From: Hemicentrotus pulcherrimus
Taxonomy: Eukaryota; Echinodermata; Echinoidea; Camarodonta; Strongylocentrotidae
DNA length: 17,965 bases
Assembly: GCA_003118195.1 (NCBI GenBank)
Contig: BEXV01000366.1
Span: forward strand, 218,842 to 236,806
Direction: 5' to 3'
A program made the position numbers and the translations under genes. The notes under the pieces were generated by a model. The model saw only the letters and a list, made by a program, of their open reading frames with translations, was not told the DNA's origin and did not search any database. Positions 1 to 10,854 of the stretch are shown here, piece by piece (within the stretch, counting starts at the first letter, position 1; every line of letters begins with the position of its first letter).

Positions 1-301
1 CCTCCCCCAAAATGAAAATAATAATAATATATTATGTATTACTGCTGTGTCATAAACAGAAACAAGATGAAATCTATACAGATATGTAATGATGACGTAC
101 ATTTTTTCACAGTTTATTTAATGTTGTTAGATAATGGATGAACGTTTTCTGAACTTCTAAAGAAAACTACCCAATTTGGTTTTATTTGTATTACAGTTTC
201 TTCAGCAGTTTCTCTGTGTTAAACTTTTGTTGGTAGAACTTGATGATTGTTTGCTCATTGATTCTAATGTTTTCTTTATTTTTCACTTTCGTTTGTTGCA
301 G
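1..301 (+). other. JMJD1C: Intron, 3' end only
   Basis: This is the downstream end of the intron that precedes the first visible exon. It is AT-rich, with a short AAT run near positions 17-32, and it ends in a T-rich stretch and TTGCAG, the AG being 300-301. The next exon begins with the last two bases of a codon, so this is a phase 1 intron. The upstream exon, which should finish the N-terminal domain, is outside the window. I see no other feature here. Confidence 0.85.
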
Positions 302-396
302 TTGTGAATTCTCTTCTGAAGGGAGAAAACGTAGGAATAACAAGACGTACCAACCGAGCTACCAATAACCCAGCTGTTACTACCCAGGCTACCACT
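302..396 (+). CDS. JMJD1C: JMJD1C exon a: SLLKGEN block after the N-terminal domain
   Basis: This exon supplies residues 1-32 of the assembled fragment. It starts with two bases of a split Val codon after TTGCAG and ends ACT|GTAAGT at phase 0. The product begins VVNSLLKGENVGITRRTNRA. Vertebrate JMJD1C, recalled from memory, has VVHSLLKGENIGIT followed by a basic run and an Asn-rich stretch, at about residue 250. That position lies just after the N-terminal domain of KDM3 proteins and before a long disordered region. The block is the strongest single anchor for the identification, because no other family I know carries it. The exon has no start or stop codon and is too short to stand out as a long open frame. 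The protein is expected in the nucleus. The KDM3 family removes H3K9 methyl groups, although the demethylase activity of JMJD1C itself is debated. It was also found as a thyroid-receptor-interacting protein (TRIP8). Confidence 0.93.
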
Positions 397-1039
397 GTAA
401 GTATATATTGATGGCCCTCTCTACATGCCCACCCTCATAAATTTCAATTTATTGAATGCGTTGATTTATCAGAAGCAAGGACCCATGAGTTTTGATGAAC
501 CATGTGAAAAGAAACTGCCACGTACCAGTGGATGCTCAACAATGACTTAAATAGGTCACTTAAAAAAAGGGCCTTTGTCTAGCAAGGCAGAAACTCCCAA
601 ACATCATGGAGAATGGAACTGAGCATGAAACAATGGTCATATTTAAGTACGTAAATTCCAGTCATGCAAAACAATGTGATGTCATTGGTACTAAAAAAAC
701 AGGGCACTATAGATTCTGGAAACGCTAATATCTTTTGAAAATGATTGTGATTGTGTATGGACCAATTTCTATGCGAATACACTTCTGTGCATTTTAGTAT
801 AGAATATCACAATATATCCAGTGATATAAAGGATTGGATGTTGTGCTTGCCTACATAAATGAAAGAAACAAAAAAATAGAACATAATCAAAGCTACTAAA
901 TGAAACCAAAATCCTTTCCCACTTTTATTATTAGTAATCCTAAATGGAGGTTGAGGTCAAGCTTGTTTGTGACTGTAATGATGAAAGGAGGGGAAAAGAG
1001 TCAATTCAATAATCCAGAAGGAAAAGGTTGCATCACAAC

Positions 1040-1345
1040 CATTCTCTAGCTTCTATTCCCTGACTTTAATTGCCTAAACGAACAATGAGAGGCGCAAGCA
1101 ATATGACATGCAAGGTGCCTTTCAGTTCCGCTGTCACGCTTCCCTGCTGAGAGTCAAATCCTCTTATTATGGCTCTGCTTGGACTTTTCTGTGAAAAGGG
1201 CCTCAAGATTTATTGGCTTGCGCTCTCAGAATGCCATCAGGAAGATCAGTCATAAAGCTTCCCCGCTAATGTATCTTGGCCTATTTATATATAGCGTGAT
1301 GAGATAATACCCCCACAGAGCTAGTGACATCAGAACGATATACGC
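1040..1345. promoter_or_regulatory. GC-richer intronic island with TATA/MEF2-like site, possible regulatory element
   Basis: This stretch of the first long intron is visibly less AT-rich and less repetitive than its surroundings. It contains several mixed-composition blocks, then TATTTATATATAG at 1282-1294, which fits a TATA box or a MEF2-type YTAWWWWTAR site. No coding frame or splice-flanked exon is visible in it. A regulatory role is only an inference from composition and from one weak motif. Confidence 0.2.
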
Positions 1346-2297
1346 ACAGAATCACACATGGGTTGAATAAAAGGGAAGGATTTTTATCACTTGCAAATTG
1401 ACACGTCTTGCAATTATCATATCTTGTGTGTGTGTGATGTATAGAAAGCTGGCTGCCAGGGCTGAGCTACATAAAATTTGCATTTCAAGCTTACGCTCTT
1501 CATGTACAACCTCAATGTGCAAACAGTTGTAAACCTTTATACGTGTGTACAAGATGGAGTGATTAACCTTCAGGGGACAGTCATTGACTTGGTTGGGATT
1601 TAAATTAGGTTGAAATTGATTGTGCCTTTGGTTATTTTAATTTAAAGTTCCAGCTTGGAGTGTGAGTAATCTGATTGCAAACATTTTCACAAACAAAGAG
1701 ATAGATCCGTAATGTAAAGTGAGGGGGAGGAAGGAACATAATACCGTAAGTCTAAGGAATTTGTTAAAAATCAAATCAGAGTAGGCTACCCTGTTCCAAA
1801 AGGGAGATCAAAACAAATTAAAGTGCTTTCTCCACAATGATATATTGGACATTTTCAAAAGATGATAGTAAGAAGGCTGTATTATCAATGGGTACAAAAA
1901 CGGCCGTCTTGCGGGTAGCGGACTGTATTTTCTTAACATACGTGAAATGAGCTCTGATAGTTCATGAACCCAGAAATTATCTAGTGCACATGCAGGTAGG
2001 TAAGGGCAGTTTGAATCTCTTGGTTTGAGAAAATCTTTGAGTGTATATGATGTTAACCAAAACTAGTGGAACCTTCTGAGTACTTCATGAGGAAAACACT
2101 TGCCCTCTCTGATACACTCAAGGTTTTTGCCTCTTCCCTCCACAGTTTGAACTTTAAGAGGGATTTTTAAGGAATGGTTATCTTAATTGCTCACTTTTGC
2201 GATAGTATTGGCCAACTGGGTGAAAAAATGAGTAGCAGCTCAGCTCCAAAAATATAGAACAAAAGAGCTTGTCATAAAAACTTCATTAGAATTTCTC

Positions 2298-2684
2298 ATT
2301 AAAGGGATCGTGTAACAATGTTAAATCTGAGATACACGGCCCTACATGTTATCAGTGTCTGTGATATGGTGTAATATTCAAGCCCTAAAAAAAATGCGCT
2401 TCAAAATGATCAAGAAGTGCCTCAAAAAAGTAAAAATCTTTGAGTGACCGATTTTACCATACTCGTTTTCCCCAATAGACTGTAGTGTTATGAAAACCGT
2501 CAGGAGAACGGTTTTCAAAATTTGTAATTCCAATCATAAATATCTTGATGATCAGGCAGGCGATCGGCTTGTAAAAGTCATGGGGTTCCTAACTGACCTA
2601 AAGGTTTATAATTATCATTGCATCATGAGCTAAATCCAGAATTTTGTTTCAGAATCTGAGACAAAGTTACCGGATCCCTTTAAT
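2298..2684. mobile_element. MITE-like element, 387 bp, imperfect terminal inverted repeats
   Basis: The left end (2298-2321) and the reverse complement of the right end (2661-2684) match at 20 of 24 positions, sharing the core attaaagggatc followed by gtaac. A TTAA occurs at both outer ends (2299-2302 and 2680-2683), so a TTAA target duplication is possible, as in piggyBac-type elements. The TTAA can equally be read as part of the repeat. There is no open frame for a transposase inside, so this would be a non-autonomous element. The family is not assigned. It sits wholly inside the intron between the first and second visible exons and does not touch splice sites. Confidence 0.7.
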
Positions 2685-3250
2685 TAAAATGACGTTAAAT
2701 ATTACTGGCCTTCACACTCGTTGGTAGAGTTACTGAAGGGTTACTAAAGGCGTGTAGTTCATTTAATTTGTCCAGAAATGGCGAAAAAAACACAATTACA
2801 TTGACTATATAAATAATTTAATAATGGTTGAGACAAGAAATACTGGTAACCATTTATTAATGGTCATTTTTCTTAAAGATTTTCAGTTCTGAATGAAGTT
2901 AGTAGGAAGAATTAACAACAGCATCTTCAAAATTAAAAACATGGAGCATTTGATTATCGGTAGGTGAATAACATGTAATGTAGACAGTTACCCTTCACAT
3001 GAACCAAAGCATGCTATCTCCCCGTGACTGACATCACCGATGTCCTTTAAATACCCTTCAATGTCTGTCTGCTTGAAGGTCCCTGCTTATAGCAGTGTTT
3101 ACAGATCAGATAATCTTCATGTGACCAAAGTTCCAAGAACCATTAACATTAAGGCCTCATACTATTGCCAATCTGCTTCAAATGCCACCGAACCAAAATA
3201 GCATGAGACAAGCACAGTGCAGTTCACATTTCTGCATCTTTTAACTGAGG

Positions 3251-3377
3251 TAAAGCCTCTTTCAGATATGACCCGTTTAACCGCCTGGGAAAAAATGAAT
3301 GAATAGAAAATGTGCAAATAAATGGAAGAAAAAAACACACACCCTGTTTTGCAGTGTCACATCTGAACGAGGCTTAG
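3251..3377. repeat. Foldback pair: 22-base arms around 83 bases
   Basis: Positions 3251-3272 are an imperfect reverse complement of 3356-3377, with 19 of 22 positions matching and the shared core running through gcctc, ttcagat and tgac. The spacer of 83 bases is long for a microRNA precursor. A shrunken inverted-repeat transposon or foldback element is more likely. There is no clear target-site duplication. The element is intronic and has no coding content. Confidence 0.5.
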
Positions 3378-4304
3378 TTTTTAGTGAATATATTTTACAA
3401 TCCTACTTGTCATTGATTTAGGGCTACATGTAAAATATTGTTTATTTTGCCTAGGTGCTTTCTTGAAGTGATACAACAATCATGTATGAACAAGGCCATG
3501 AGCATGTTACCTTAGGTACTGTACTCCAGCCAACAGGATATAAGTAAATGCTACTGTTATTTGTATCACTCTAGACCCTTTGAAGTAGTCTGTTGTTTAT
3601 CACTGTATCGAAATATCATATCCTCTTTCAAGTTGTCCTCTTGACCTCAAATAACTAATAATGAAACTGAAAGCTCAAGTCTTCTTGATAACAGGCTAAG
3701 CATGCTTTCTTGAGTCGCTACAATCCAAAGCTTGCAGACCGAGATAAGATTGATAGCTTGCCAAATGAAAGACAATTCATAGGATGATATTAGTATGAAA
3801 TTTAGTCACATATTAAAGAGATAAAAACTGTCATTTGTCCATAGTCTGATTTGGTAATAAGGATTTGTTATTGAACTTCAAGTGTTACATTCCTGCTCTA
3901 TGTGCGTGCCTGTGGTTTATTACGACTTTGTATCCTGGATTGAAGCTATTCCTAGCTTTTTGGAAATTTGAAAAATTTAATTTGTATTATGTGTGTTGAA
4001 GGCCAGCAGGATGTTTAATGCAGTTACATGGGGTTAACGACCCTCTGACTCTGAACATAGGATCTGTTGTGCCTAGGAACACAAATCTTGGTAAAAATTT
4101 CAGTTTTGATGGCTAAAGTGTGTATACAAGTTTGATTTTGTACATATTTGGGTCTGTCACATTAGTGTAGCCAAAGAGAGGGAAATGTCTTGACCATGTT
4201 TTTCTTGGGGTGTATATCTAGTTCCCGATGGATTCCTTTGCGCCTTTTCTGCTGGGCACATGACGATTTATCTTTCATCTCTGTTGCTTTCCCCCCTCTT
4301 CCAG

Positions 4305-4512
4305 ACAACCCACACACGTACAGCCCCAAGGAGCCACAGTCCAAGCCATGCGCCTTCTGGACCCCAGACTACAGTCGTCAGTAGCACCAGCAGTAGCAGT
4401 AGTGGAGGAGGAGGCAGCAGTAAGAAGAAAAGGAAAGACAAAGATGTCGCCCCTGTCTCTACCCCACCCGTCGTCTCCCATGATCACTCTGAGAAAGCTG
4501 ACAAGACATTAG
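4305..4512 (+). CDS. JMJD1C: JMJD1C exon b: Ser/Thr-rich linker with basic NLS
   Basis: This exon gives residues 33-101 plus the first base of a split Glu codon. The acceptor is a C/T tract ending TTCCAG and the donor is TTAG|GTAAGC. The product starts TTHTRTAPRSHSPSHAPSG, then has a Ser run and GGGG, then SSKKKRKDKD, where KKKRK at 4422-4436 looks like a classical monopartite nuclear localisation signal. It ends in SHDHSEKADKTL. Vertebrate JMJD1C has an equally low-complexity, basic stretch at this point, with less exact similarity. If the donor were not used, the frame would run on to a stop near 4587. The phase 1 exit is matched exactly by the next exon (G plus AA gives Glu), which supports both borders. 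The region is predicted to be disordered. Confidence 0.9.
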
Positions 4513-7500
4513 GTAAGCAACAAAGTTACTCATATCATTCATTTCCAAGGAGATTAGCTTGTGTGTGGAGGTATGCCAATCTGGCGTGAACTTCTCCTGC
4601 GCATCTGCTATGGGCTTTATTAGGTCAAAGACGTATGGTTAAGTTTATGGTTGCGATTGGGTTTTCCAGTTAGGTTTAAGGTTAGAGTTGAGGTCGAGTT
4701 TATATTGTCGCCAGAGTATGCCATCCTCGTCTTCATTGAAATTCAGTGTTTGACCTACTAGAAGTAGACTTGCTACATCGGATATGAAATGGGTATCATA
4801 ATACAGGAAACATGTCACGAGTGTTGGAGGATAAGCCAAAGCATTTCATCAATTTCCATCACATACATTACCAAGAATAGTAGAGTCGGACAGGAACTAA
4901 CATCACAAGTGTCATTTCCTTGATAGTTGATAAGTTGCAAGCTTAGTTGAGATGTAAATCATCAGGTACCTATATGGGTTTATAATTAAATGTTTGTAAC
5001 TTACTAGTACCAGACAAAAATACCCTGGACCTGCCCATAATATATTCGTTGTAAATTACAAAAGAAAGATTTTCCTGCTCAGTTTGTCTTCTGGAATGAG
5101 ATATTTTGTAAACCGAGACAGGATCTTGCGGATAAACCACTTGAGGTTATCCTTTGTGCTAAATATAAACAACAATCTGTCTTACTTCAAATTGGCAACC
5201 CAACAGAATCTGGGTTGGAAAAAAAAGCATGCTGATTGCACAACACATGAAACATGATTGATTCGCTTGATTTGTTTACACAGGTTTTGTTTAGCATGAA
5301 TAGCATACTCATCATGCCTCATTCACCTCAAAGAAATTCTCCCCCCCCCCACCATCACTCTGTAATGACTCATGGTTACATGTAGACATTGTAATGTTTG
5401 AATGATGACAGAGATCAATGCTCCTTACATTTATGTCACATTCCTACAGTCCCTGAGAAGAATAATATAAACTACCTTGGCCTTGCTGAGTGATCGCGGA
5501 TCATTGCTCATGGTTTCAGATAAAGAAGTGTATGGGAATGGCAGTGGGAATGTTTTATCACCAAACCAAGTTTAATGGGGCAGTACAGACTCGATGAATT
5601 ATTACCAGGGCAATCCGACATGCCATGAATGTGGAATTTTGAAGTAGCCAAAACATCCTTGCCATGTATATGTGTGAAGATCTTTCTCACACGACATCTA
5701 TTCTGTTTGCCCTCCCTTGTGAAGTCTCACAGTAAACTGACATATGTTGTGGTATTGTTATTGATTTATCACTTGAAAAATCAATGTAGCATGGATTCAG
5801 AAATATTGTGGCGAGTATCCTTGTCCGCAAATAGCAGTTACTGAATCTGTTACGCCAGATTATTATGTAGACATTGTTTGTTTCCACCATTTTATTTTGA
5901 TCTTGAGTAGGAAATATAATCTTGCAAATGGGATACAAGATTCATACAACTGTTGAACTTTTGTAAATGTTTTTAAGCTCTTGGCTATTAATAGAGCAGC
6001 CAATGGATGTAATTTATGTGTCTATATTTAGGCCTAATTTATCTTGTCTTAGATCAAATTCTTTGTCAAGGAACTGTATTTTGATCTTATTTAGAACACA
6101 AAGGAAGGATTATATTATTACAGATCTATTCATTTATGAAAGACTTCTGCAGATTGATAAAAAGATATTAATTGTACTTTGTACCCAATCAAACATGTAG
6201 GTAGTGATGTAGGGCCTGCATCATAGCTTGTAAATCAAAAGTGGTTTGTTTTAGGAGATAGATAGGGGAGGGAGATAGATAAATGATTCCATGGCTGTTG
6301 ATACAAAAGTGAAGCAAGTGATTGATTTATTTTTATAATAATAAAACTTGCAGTAGGACAAGGAACAGGTACAGTTTATTATACCCAGCAGCCATTTGCG
6401 TACATAAATAGCTGACATTAAGTTTTATCAGGTGCAAAGGAAACTGCCTGGAGGCTTTCGACAGCATAGTTTTGTAGAGCAGAGCATAAGTGTCAGACCG
6501 AAGCAATTGGAGCATTAATCTTGTTGTCTGAAGACAACTGTCCCCATGTTTACACCTCAACTAAAGCTGACCTTTTGCTGCGATGCCTCTGAAAGCCATC
6601 AGGAAAGCAGTTGTTATTCATTCTCGAGTGCACTCCAAACCCCAAACCTAATGGAGTTAGTCACCGCTAACACTTGCGTAGTCTATCCGCTAGACGCTAG
6701 CTACCTGCACTTGAGCCAGCCAATCAAGCATGCCTTGTCATTGGTTTGCAGGAGGGATGACTACCGGTACCTCAATAGCTCAGACTATGAAATGTACATG
6801 TTGGCATGTTATTCCAAACAAAAGGAATATGGTGATACATTGTGGTCTTTGTGGATAGCATGAAGGGGATAAAAACATTGGAGGCTTCATGGAAATCTGG
6901 AATGGTGGTGAAGTGGTCATTTTTTGTTTGGGGAGGGGGGGGGAGTAGTTTTTGAGCCCATGCTGCTATGAAGGTCTTGAAACCTTGCATGGAAAAACAG
7001 TTGGAAAGGTGCCAAGATCAAGAGGGGAAGTACTTATTTATATGATTTAGCATAGTTTGTGCCAGGAAAGGATGTTTAGAAGGAAACATGAAGAGAAATA
7101 ATACTGGTGAAACCAAAACAAGATTGTCAATGTACTTTTACTGCTCTGTGGTCTGAGAAAAATTTGTGTGAAACTATCTATATCTATTGATTATAGTAGC
7201 ATCACTCATTTATTTTGCAGCCTGATTCCTCTCTTTATCCTTTAAAAAAGAGAAGAGATTTACCAAGGCAAATCATGTGAAATATATACTGCATATCTCT
7301 TTGGTATGAGAAAAGAGAAATTGATGGTTTTTCAAAATATTTTCACAAACTCGATTCAACAACCACAACAAAAGATGTATTATAGTTCAATGACTAGTAC
7401 ATTTTAATTTTGATTTTGCTGTGAGGGGGGGGGGGGGTTTATTCTTCGCATTGCTTCTTCATGGGTTATCTGTTTCTAAAAAGAGTGTAATAAGAAAGAT

Positions 7501-8726
7501 ACACCTCTTGAACTTGAAGTTTTAATTTCAAAATGTTTAAATATTAAATCAGTGTTCTGTCCTGAAAACTTTGAATTAAACATGCAAATAACATGTGATG
7601 ATTGAAAAAATGAAATCAGAAAATCAATTTGAGTGAAGCAGTGTTAATGAAAGCAAAAGAAATGGGAGGATGGCGTGTTCAAATGTGACACGGCGAAACC
7701 TTGGTGGTTATTTATGACAACGTAAAGTGCAATACGCTTCCCATTCTGTCCTTTGTAAAGCGCAGTTGCCATGAATTTACATATAACAAAACTGCAGCGT
7801 TTTTTCTTTTTCTGCAGTAAGCCGCCATATCTAAACGCACCTTTAGACAGTTCTTTACAATTAGTTTGGAAGTAGAGGGATAGGGGTCAAACACTGGGGG
7901 TGTCAAGGTACTGTGATTAACCATGTCTGCTGGTGAAAGATCCTTTATAAGTGGATAATTTCACTGATTACAAATTTCCTGTGCATGACTAAAATGCAGA
8001 AACTTGCCTATTTGTCAAGATCCTTCTTTTGAGACTTGATAGAGGTTTTTAGCATGTCTTGCTTTGTTCTGTTGCAGTCTTCTAGAAGTAGATTGCTTGA
8101 GATATTGGCTATTTGAGATGTTCTTTTTGGTATAATATTCCCCCTCCCCAATGAATTGATGTACTCATTTGACAAATTGTAATATTCATCATGTTATTGT
8201 CATGTGAAAGTTTAAAAAAAATAGGTGAGACTTGGATGATTGTCTTACTAATGGAATAGAAATGACTGAAATGATAAGATATGAATAATTAATCACAGTC
8301 ATGACATTTTCCTATTCTTTATGTCAAAATTAGAGTTCTACCCAGGCAATGACTGTGCATTTCAGTTGTTCATTGTATGAGTCTTCCTATTATTGAACGG
8401 TCATTAGTAATTACCAGCTGAATGTCGGGCTAAATTTGTGGTAACTGCATGAACCTCTGCGGGTTATGTGTTCAAGTGCTGGGTGGTTTTACTATTACTT
8501 GCACTGCTTGGTTTTGGCGGCTCAAACCACATTGTGGCTTGATGATTCGTAGGCCTGGCGTCATCCTGTTTCCTCTTCCAATGAGATATGTCATCAGTCT
8601 GAAATCGCATTAGATTCCCCCTATTCAGCTATACCGTACTGAAGCATGTTGAACAGGTTGTATGTGGTGGGACTGCCTAAATGATATGCCTCTTCAATGT
8701 TTCTTTAACCTTTGCTTTACCTGCAG
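4513..8726 (+). other. JMJD1C: Intron (4.2 kb, phase 1)
   Basis: The intron runs from GTAAGC at 4513 to a T-rich tract and CTGCAG ending at 8726. Most of it is AT-rich and featureless. It carries long homopolymer runs (C10 at 5341-5350, G13 at 7425-7437, a G-rich run at 6930-6943). It also has a GC-richer island at about 6440-6780 with a 105-codon open frame that lacks splice support, and a degenerate GGTTAAG/GGTTAG-like stretch near 4635-4690. I found no JMJD1C-like exon or RNA gene in it. The opposing short open frames around 5508-5938 overlap each other in AT-rich DNA and are probably chance. Confidence 0.85.
6440..6780. promoter_or_regulatory. GC-richer intronic island with opposed CCAAT motifs, possible enhancer
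   Basis: This island in the second long intron is higher in GC than its flanks. It contains CCAAT near 6719 and its inverse ATTGG about 20 bases further on, within a stretch also carrying ctagacgctagctac. A plus-strand open frame (6546-6863) spans it, but there is no convincing acceptor upstream and no similarity to JMJD1C, so I do not call it an exon. A conserved regulatory element is a guess from composition and the paired CCAAT motifs. Confidence 0.2.
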
Positions 8727-10621
8727 AAAAACCTGGCAAGGAGAAAGCCCCAGGATCCTGCAGCAGTGCACCCAAGAGCAAGAAGGAGAGGAAGAGAAAG
8801 TCGGATGAACAGGTTGAAGAGGAAAAGAAATTGCCATCTTCTACATCTGAGAAGCGACCTAGGTCAAACTCTGGGTTTTCTGAATCGTCCCAGGAACGCG
8901 TTGAGCTAAGCAAAGGTGAAACCCCTGACCCCAGTATTCCCAGCGGTGAAAGCGCTGTTCATAGCGTGTCTGTATCAAAACCGGATAAAGTGTGGCAATC
9001 AAACACTCCTTCTGTACAAGTGGAAACAAAACCAAGAGAGGATAGTGATGTGAGTTGTAACTCTAGTAAGGCTAAGAGTAAGGCAGTCAATAAACAGGAA
9101 CAAGCCATTAGCAGTGACAAAAAGGACTCGCGTTCCTCCACTCCAGACTCTGTCAAGAAACATAAGCAGAAAGCAAAGAAGGAACACAGACCCAAGCAAC
9201 CTGTACCCATCGAGGTTACTCCTCAAGAAACACCTGCAATTGATCAAAGCAGATTGAGTGTGTCTACTAGTGTGCCAACAACCGTCTCAAAACAAATGGT
9301 TGAGTCCAAAACTGAAGGAACCGGGCCTGCTGGTTTAAGGCCACCCATTCCTGAAAAGGAAGCAAAGAGGAAGAACTTTGGAGAGTTTCCTCCAACTGAT
9401 CTGAGGGAACAGTCACTCACTTCAGCCATTGCTGGCATCATTGCAAGAGAACTGAATAGAGACTCAGATGATTCCTCAAGGGTCGGTAAGAAAACGGAAC
9501 CCAATTTAGTAACGTCGGATATTTCCACGAAGGAAATACAACCATCTAGCATTAGTGATAGACCAGTGAACAGTGGACCAATAACCACAACCTCATATAC
9601 AAGTAGTATCCAGCAGAGTGTGTTACCGAACAGGACGATAGCTACGTCAAACTCTGTAACTGTGATATCGCATGGGAATGGCAGATTGACAGGACTACCA
9701 GGCATGGATAGAAACTCCTCTGGAATTACAAGTGAAAATACAAAGTTATCAAACTCTACACATATTTCATCCAAGTCATTTGCTCCACAGTCTGTGCTTG
9801 GTCAAAGGATTGAGAGACCTGAAGTTAGAGATCCACGAAGAGAAACAAGTAGTTCAACAAGTGAGAAGAGTGAGGGTGGGAAGTCTTCTTCTTCCACAGA
9901 TAGAAGCAGAGATTCTGATCAGTCAAGGTCGGACAAAAAGTCCACTCTGGTTGCTGACCTTAGGACTCCAGTACAGGTTTATCGCGACCCAAGTTTGTCC
10001 GACTCAGAAGTGATTCATGTGGATTCAATTCAGCACCATCCAACTCACTTGATGAAGATTGGGGATCACCATTCCCCTTCTCCAGGACAACACCCCATCA
10101 CTCCATCCCCACACTCCGCACTCAGGAATCCCAGTGCCACAGCCCCAGCCCCTGCCCCCGGGGCAAACCCCAGCGCCATCGTTGCCTCGCCGAGTGCCTT
10201 CGTAGCTGCGCCCTCAGTCGGTCACATTCCAGCCCACCATCCCATCCAACACCAACACCACGCCATGTTTCCTGCACATCTCCAACTCTATCAGCAACAC
10301 CCGCTGGCCTCTCAGCTGGTCATGCCCGGTCACTTCCCGCAGCACCACTTGGCAGGACTGGATCGGCACTCGCTGCAGCAGCTTCATGCTCAGGGCATCG
10401 TTGGGCTGGTCCAGCCTGATCCTATGGCTAGGATACGTATGGGTGGTGGTTTACATGGGATTGTGTCTCCACAACATGCTGCTACAGCTCTGCAGGGAAG
10501 CATGCACCCTGGTCTAACACAAGCTCAACTGCAGGCACTACATCAGCAGCATGGCTTACCACTGCCACCAAGCTGGGTTATACAGCATGAAGAACTGGAA
10601 AGGGCTCATCTACAGCAACAG
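8727..10621 (+). CDS. JMJD1C: JMJD1C exon c: large Ser-rich then Pro/His/Gln-rich exon with VYRDP motif
   Basis: This 1,895-base exon encodes residues 102 (split Glu) to 733. The acceptor is CTGCAG and the donor CAG|GTTGGT, phase 0. In order it has a basic cluster KKERKRK (8780-8800) followed by EKRPRSNSGFSESS, which parallels a basic stretch ending DFSESS in vertebrate JMJD1C. TPDSVKKHKQK follows (vertebrates SPDSVK), then a short amphipathic helix AGIIARELNR (about 9431-9460, vertebrates ANKIEHELSR). VYRDP at 9977-9991 is shared with vertebrate VYRDPAL. A His/Pro/Ala/Gln-rich stretch follows (about 10045-10420), and the end is LPLPPSWVIQHEELERA. The first two-thirds is Ser/Thr-rich and AT-balanced. 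The His-rich part is GC-richer. Nearly all of it should be disordered. The initial coding bases overlap an open frame beginning in the intron at 8681, but the phase match to the previous exon places the true border at 8727. The donor is weaker than its neighbours. Confidence 0.95.
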
Positions 10622-10854
10622 GTTGGTATATTGGATTTTTTCTTCTTCTTTCTACTGTGTGTATATTTGATATAAGTACAAGCTCACTTCATTTACTGCT
10701 ATATTAAATGCCATACTATTTATACACTTACTAAATTGTAGTCCATCTATATGCAGAATCTGATTACATTTTTTTTTCCATGATTGTTTTCAAATTTCAA
10801 TGTCAGTTAGTTTTATCAGTTATCATAATGTTTCTCTACAATTCTTTCCTACAG
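10622..10854 (+). other. JMJD1C: Short intron (233 bp, phase 0)
   Basis: GTTGGT at the 5' side and TTTCCTACAG at the 3' side bound an AT-rich intron with T runs. If retained, the frame from the upstream exon would add a Phe-rich hydrophobic tail and stop near 10673. Nothing else is visible in it. Confidence 0.9.

Larger units (their letters stand above)
397..4304 (+). other. JMJD1C: Intron (3.9 kb, phase 0) with small repeats
   Basis: The intron runs from GTAAGT at 397 to a C/T-rich tract and TTCCAG ending at 4304. It is AT-rich and carries no open frame resembling JMJD1C on either strand. Inside it are a MITE-like element (2298-2684), a 22-base foldback pair (3251-3272 with 3356-3377) and a GC-richer stretch (about 1040-1345) that includes a TATA-like TATTTATATATAG at 1282-1294. 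The short open frames on both strands (for example 579-782 and 1352-1552 on the minus strand) show no recognisable protein features and are probably chance. Confidence 0.85.

Noticed and set aside
4190..4589. Overlapping open frames around the second exon (starts at 4190 and 4260, plus minus-strand frames).
   Set aside because: Only the frame that joins in phase with both neighbouring exons is supported. The ATG at 4260 lies in the intron before the acceptor.
4635..4690. GGTTAAG, GGTTTAAGG and GGTTAGAG-like stretch resembling degenerate telomeric repeat.
   Set aside because: The units are irregular and few, and no exact TTAGGG array is present.
6546..6863. Plus-strand open frame of 105 codons in the second long intron as an extra exon.
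   Set aside because: No good acceptor precedes it, it has no similarity to JMJD1C, and the exons on both sides already join in phase without it.
9244..9774. Minus-strand open frame of 176 codons opposite the large Ser-rich exon.
   Set aside because: It is the antisense shadow of a strongly supported coding exon with phase-matched neighbours, and its product has no recognisable features.
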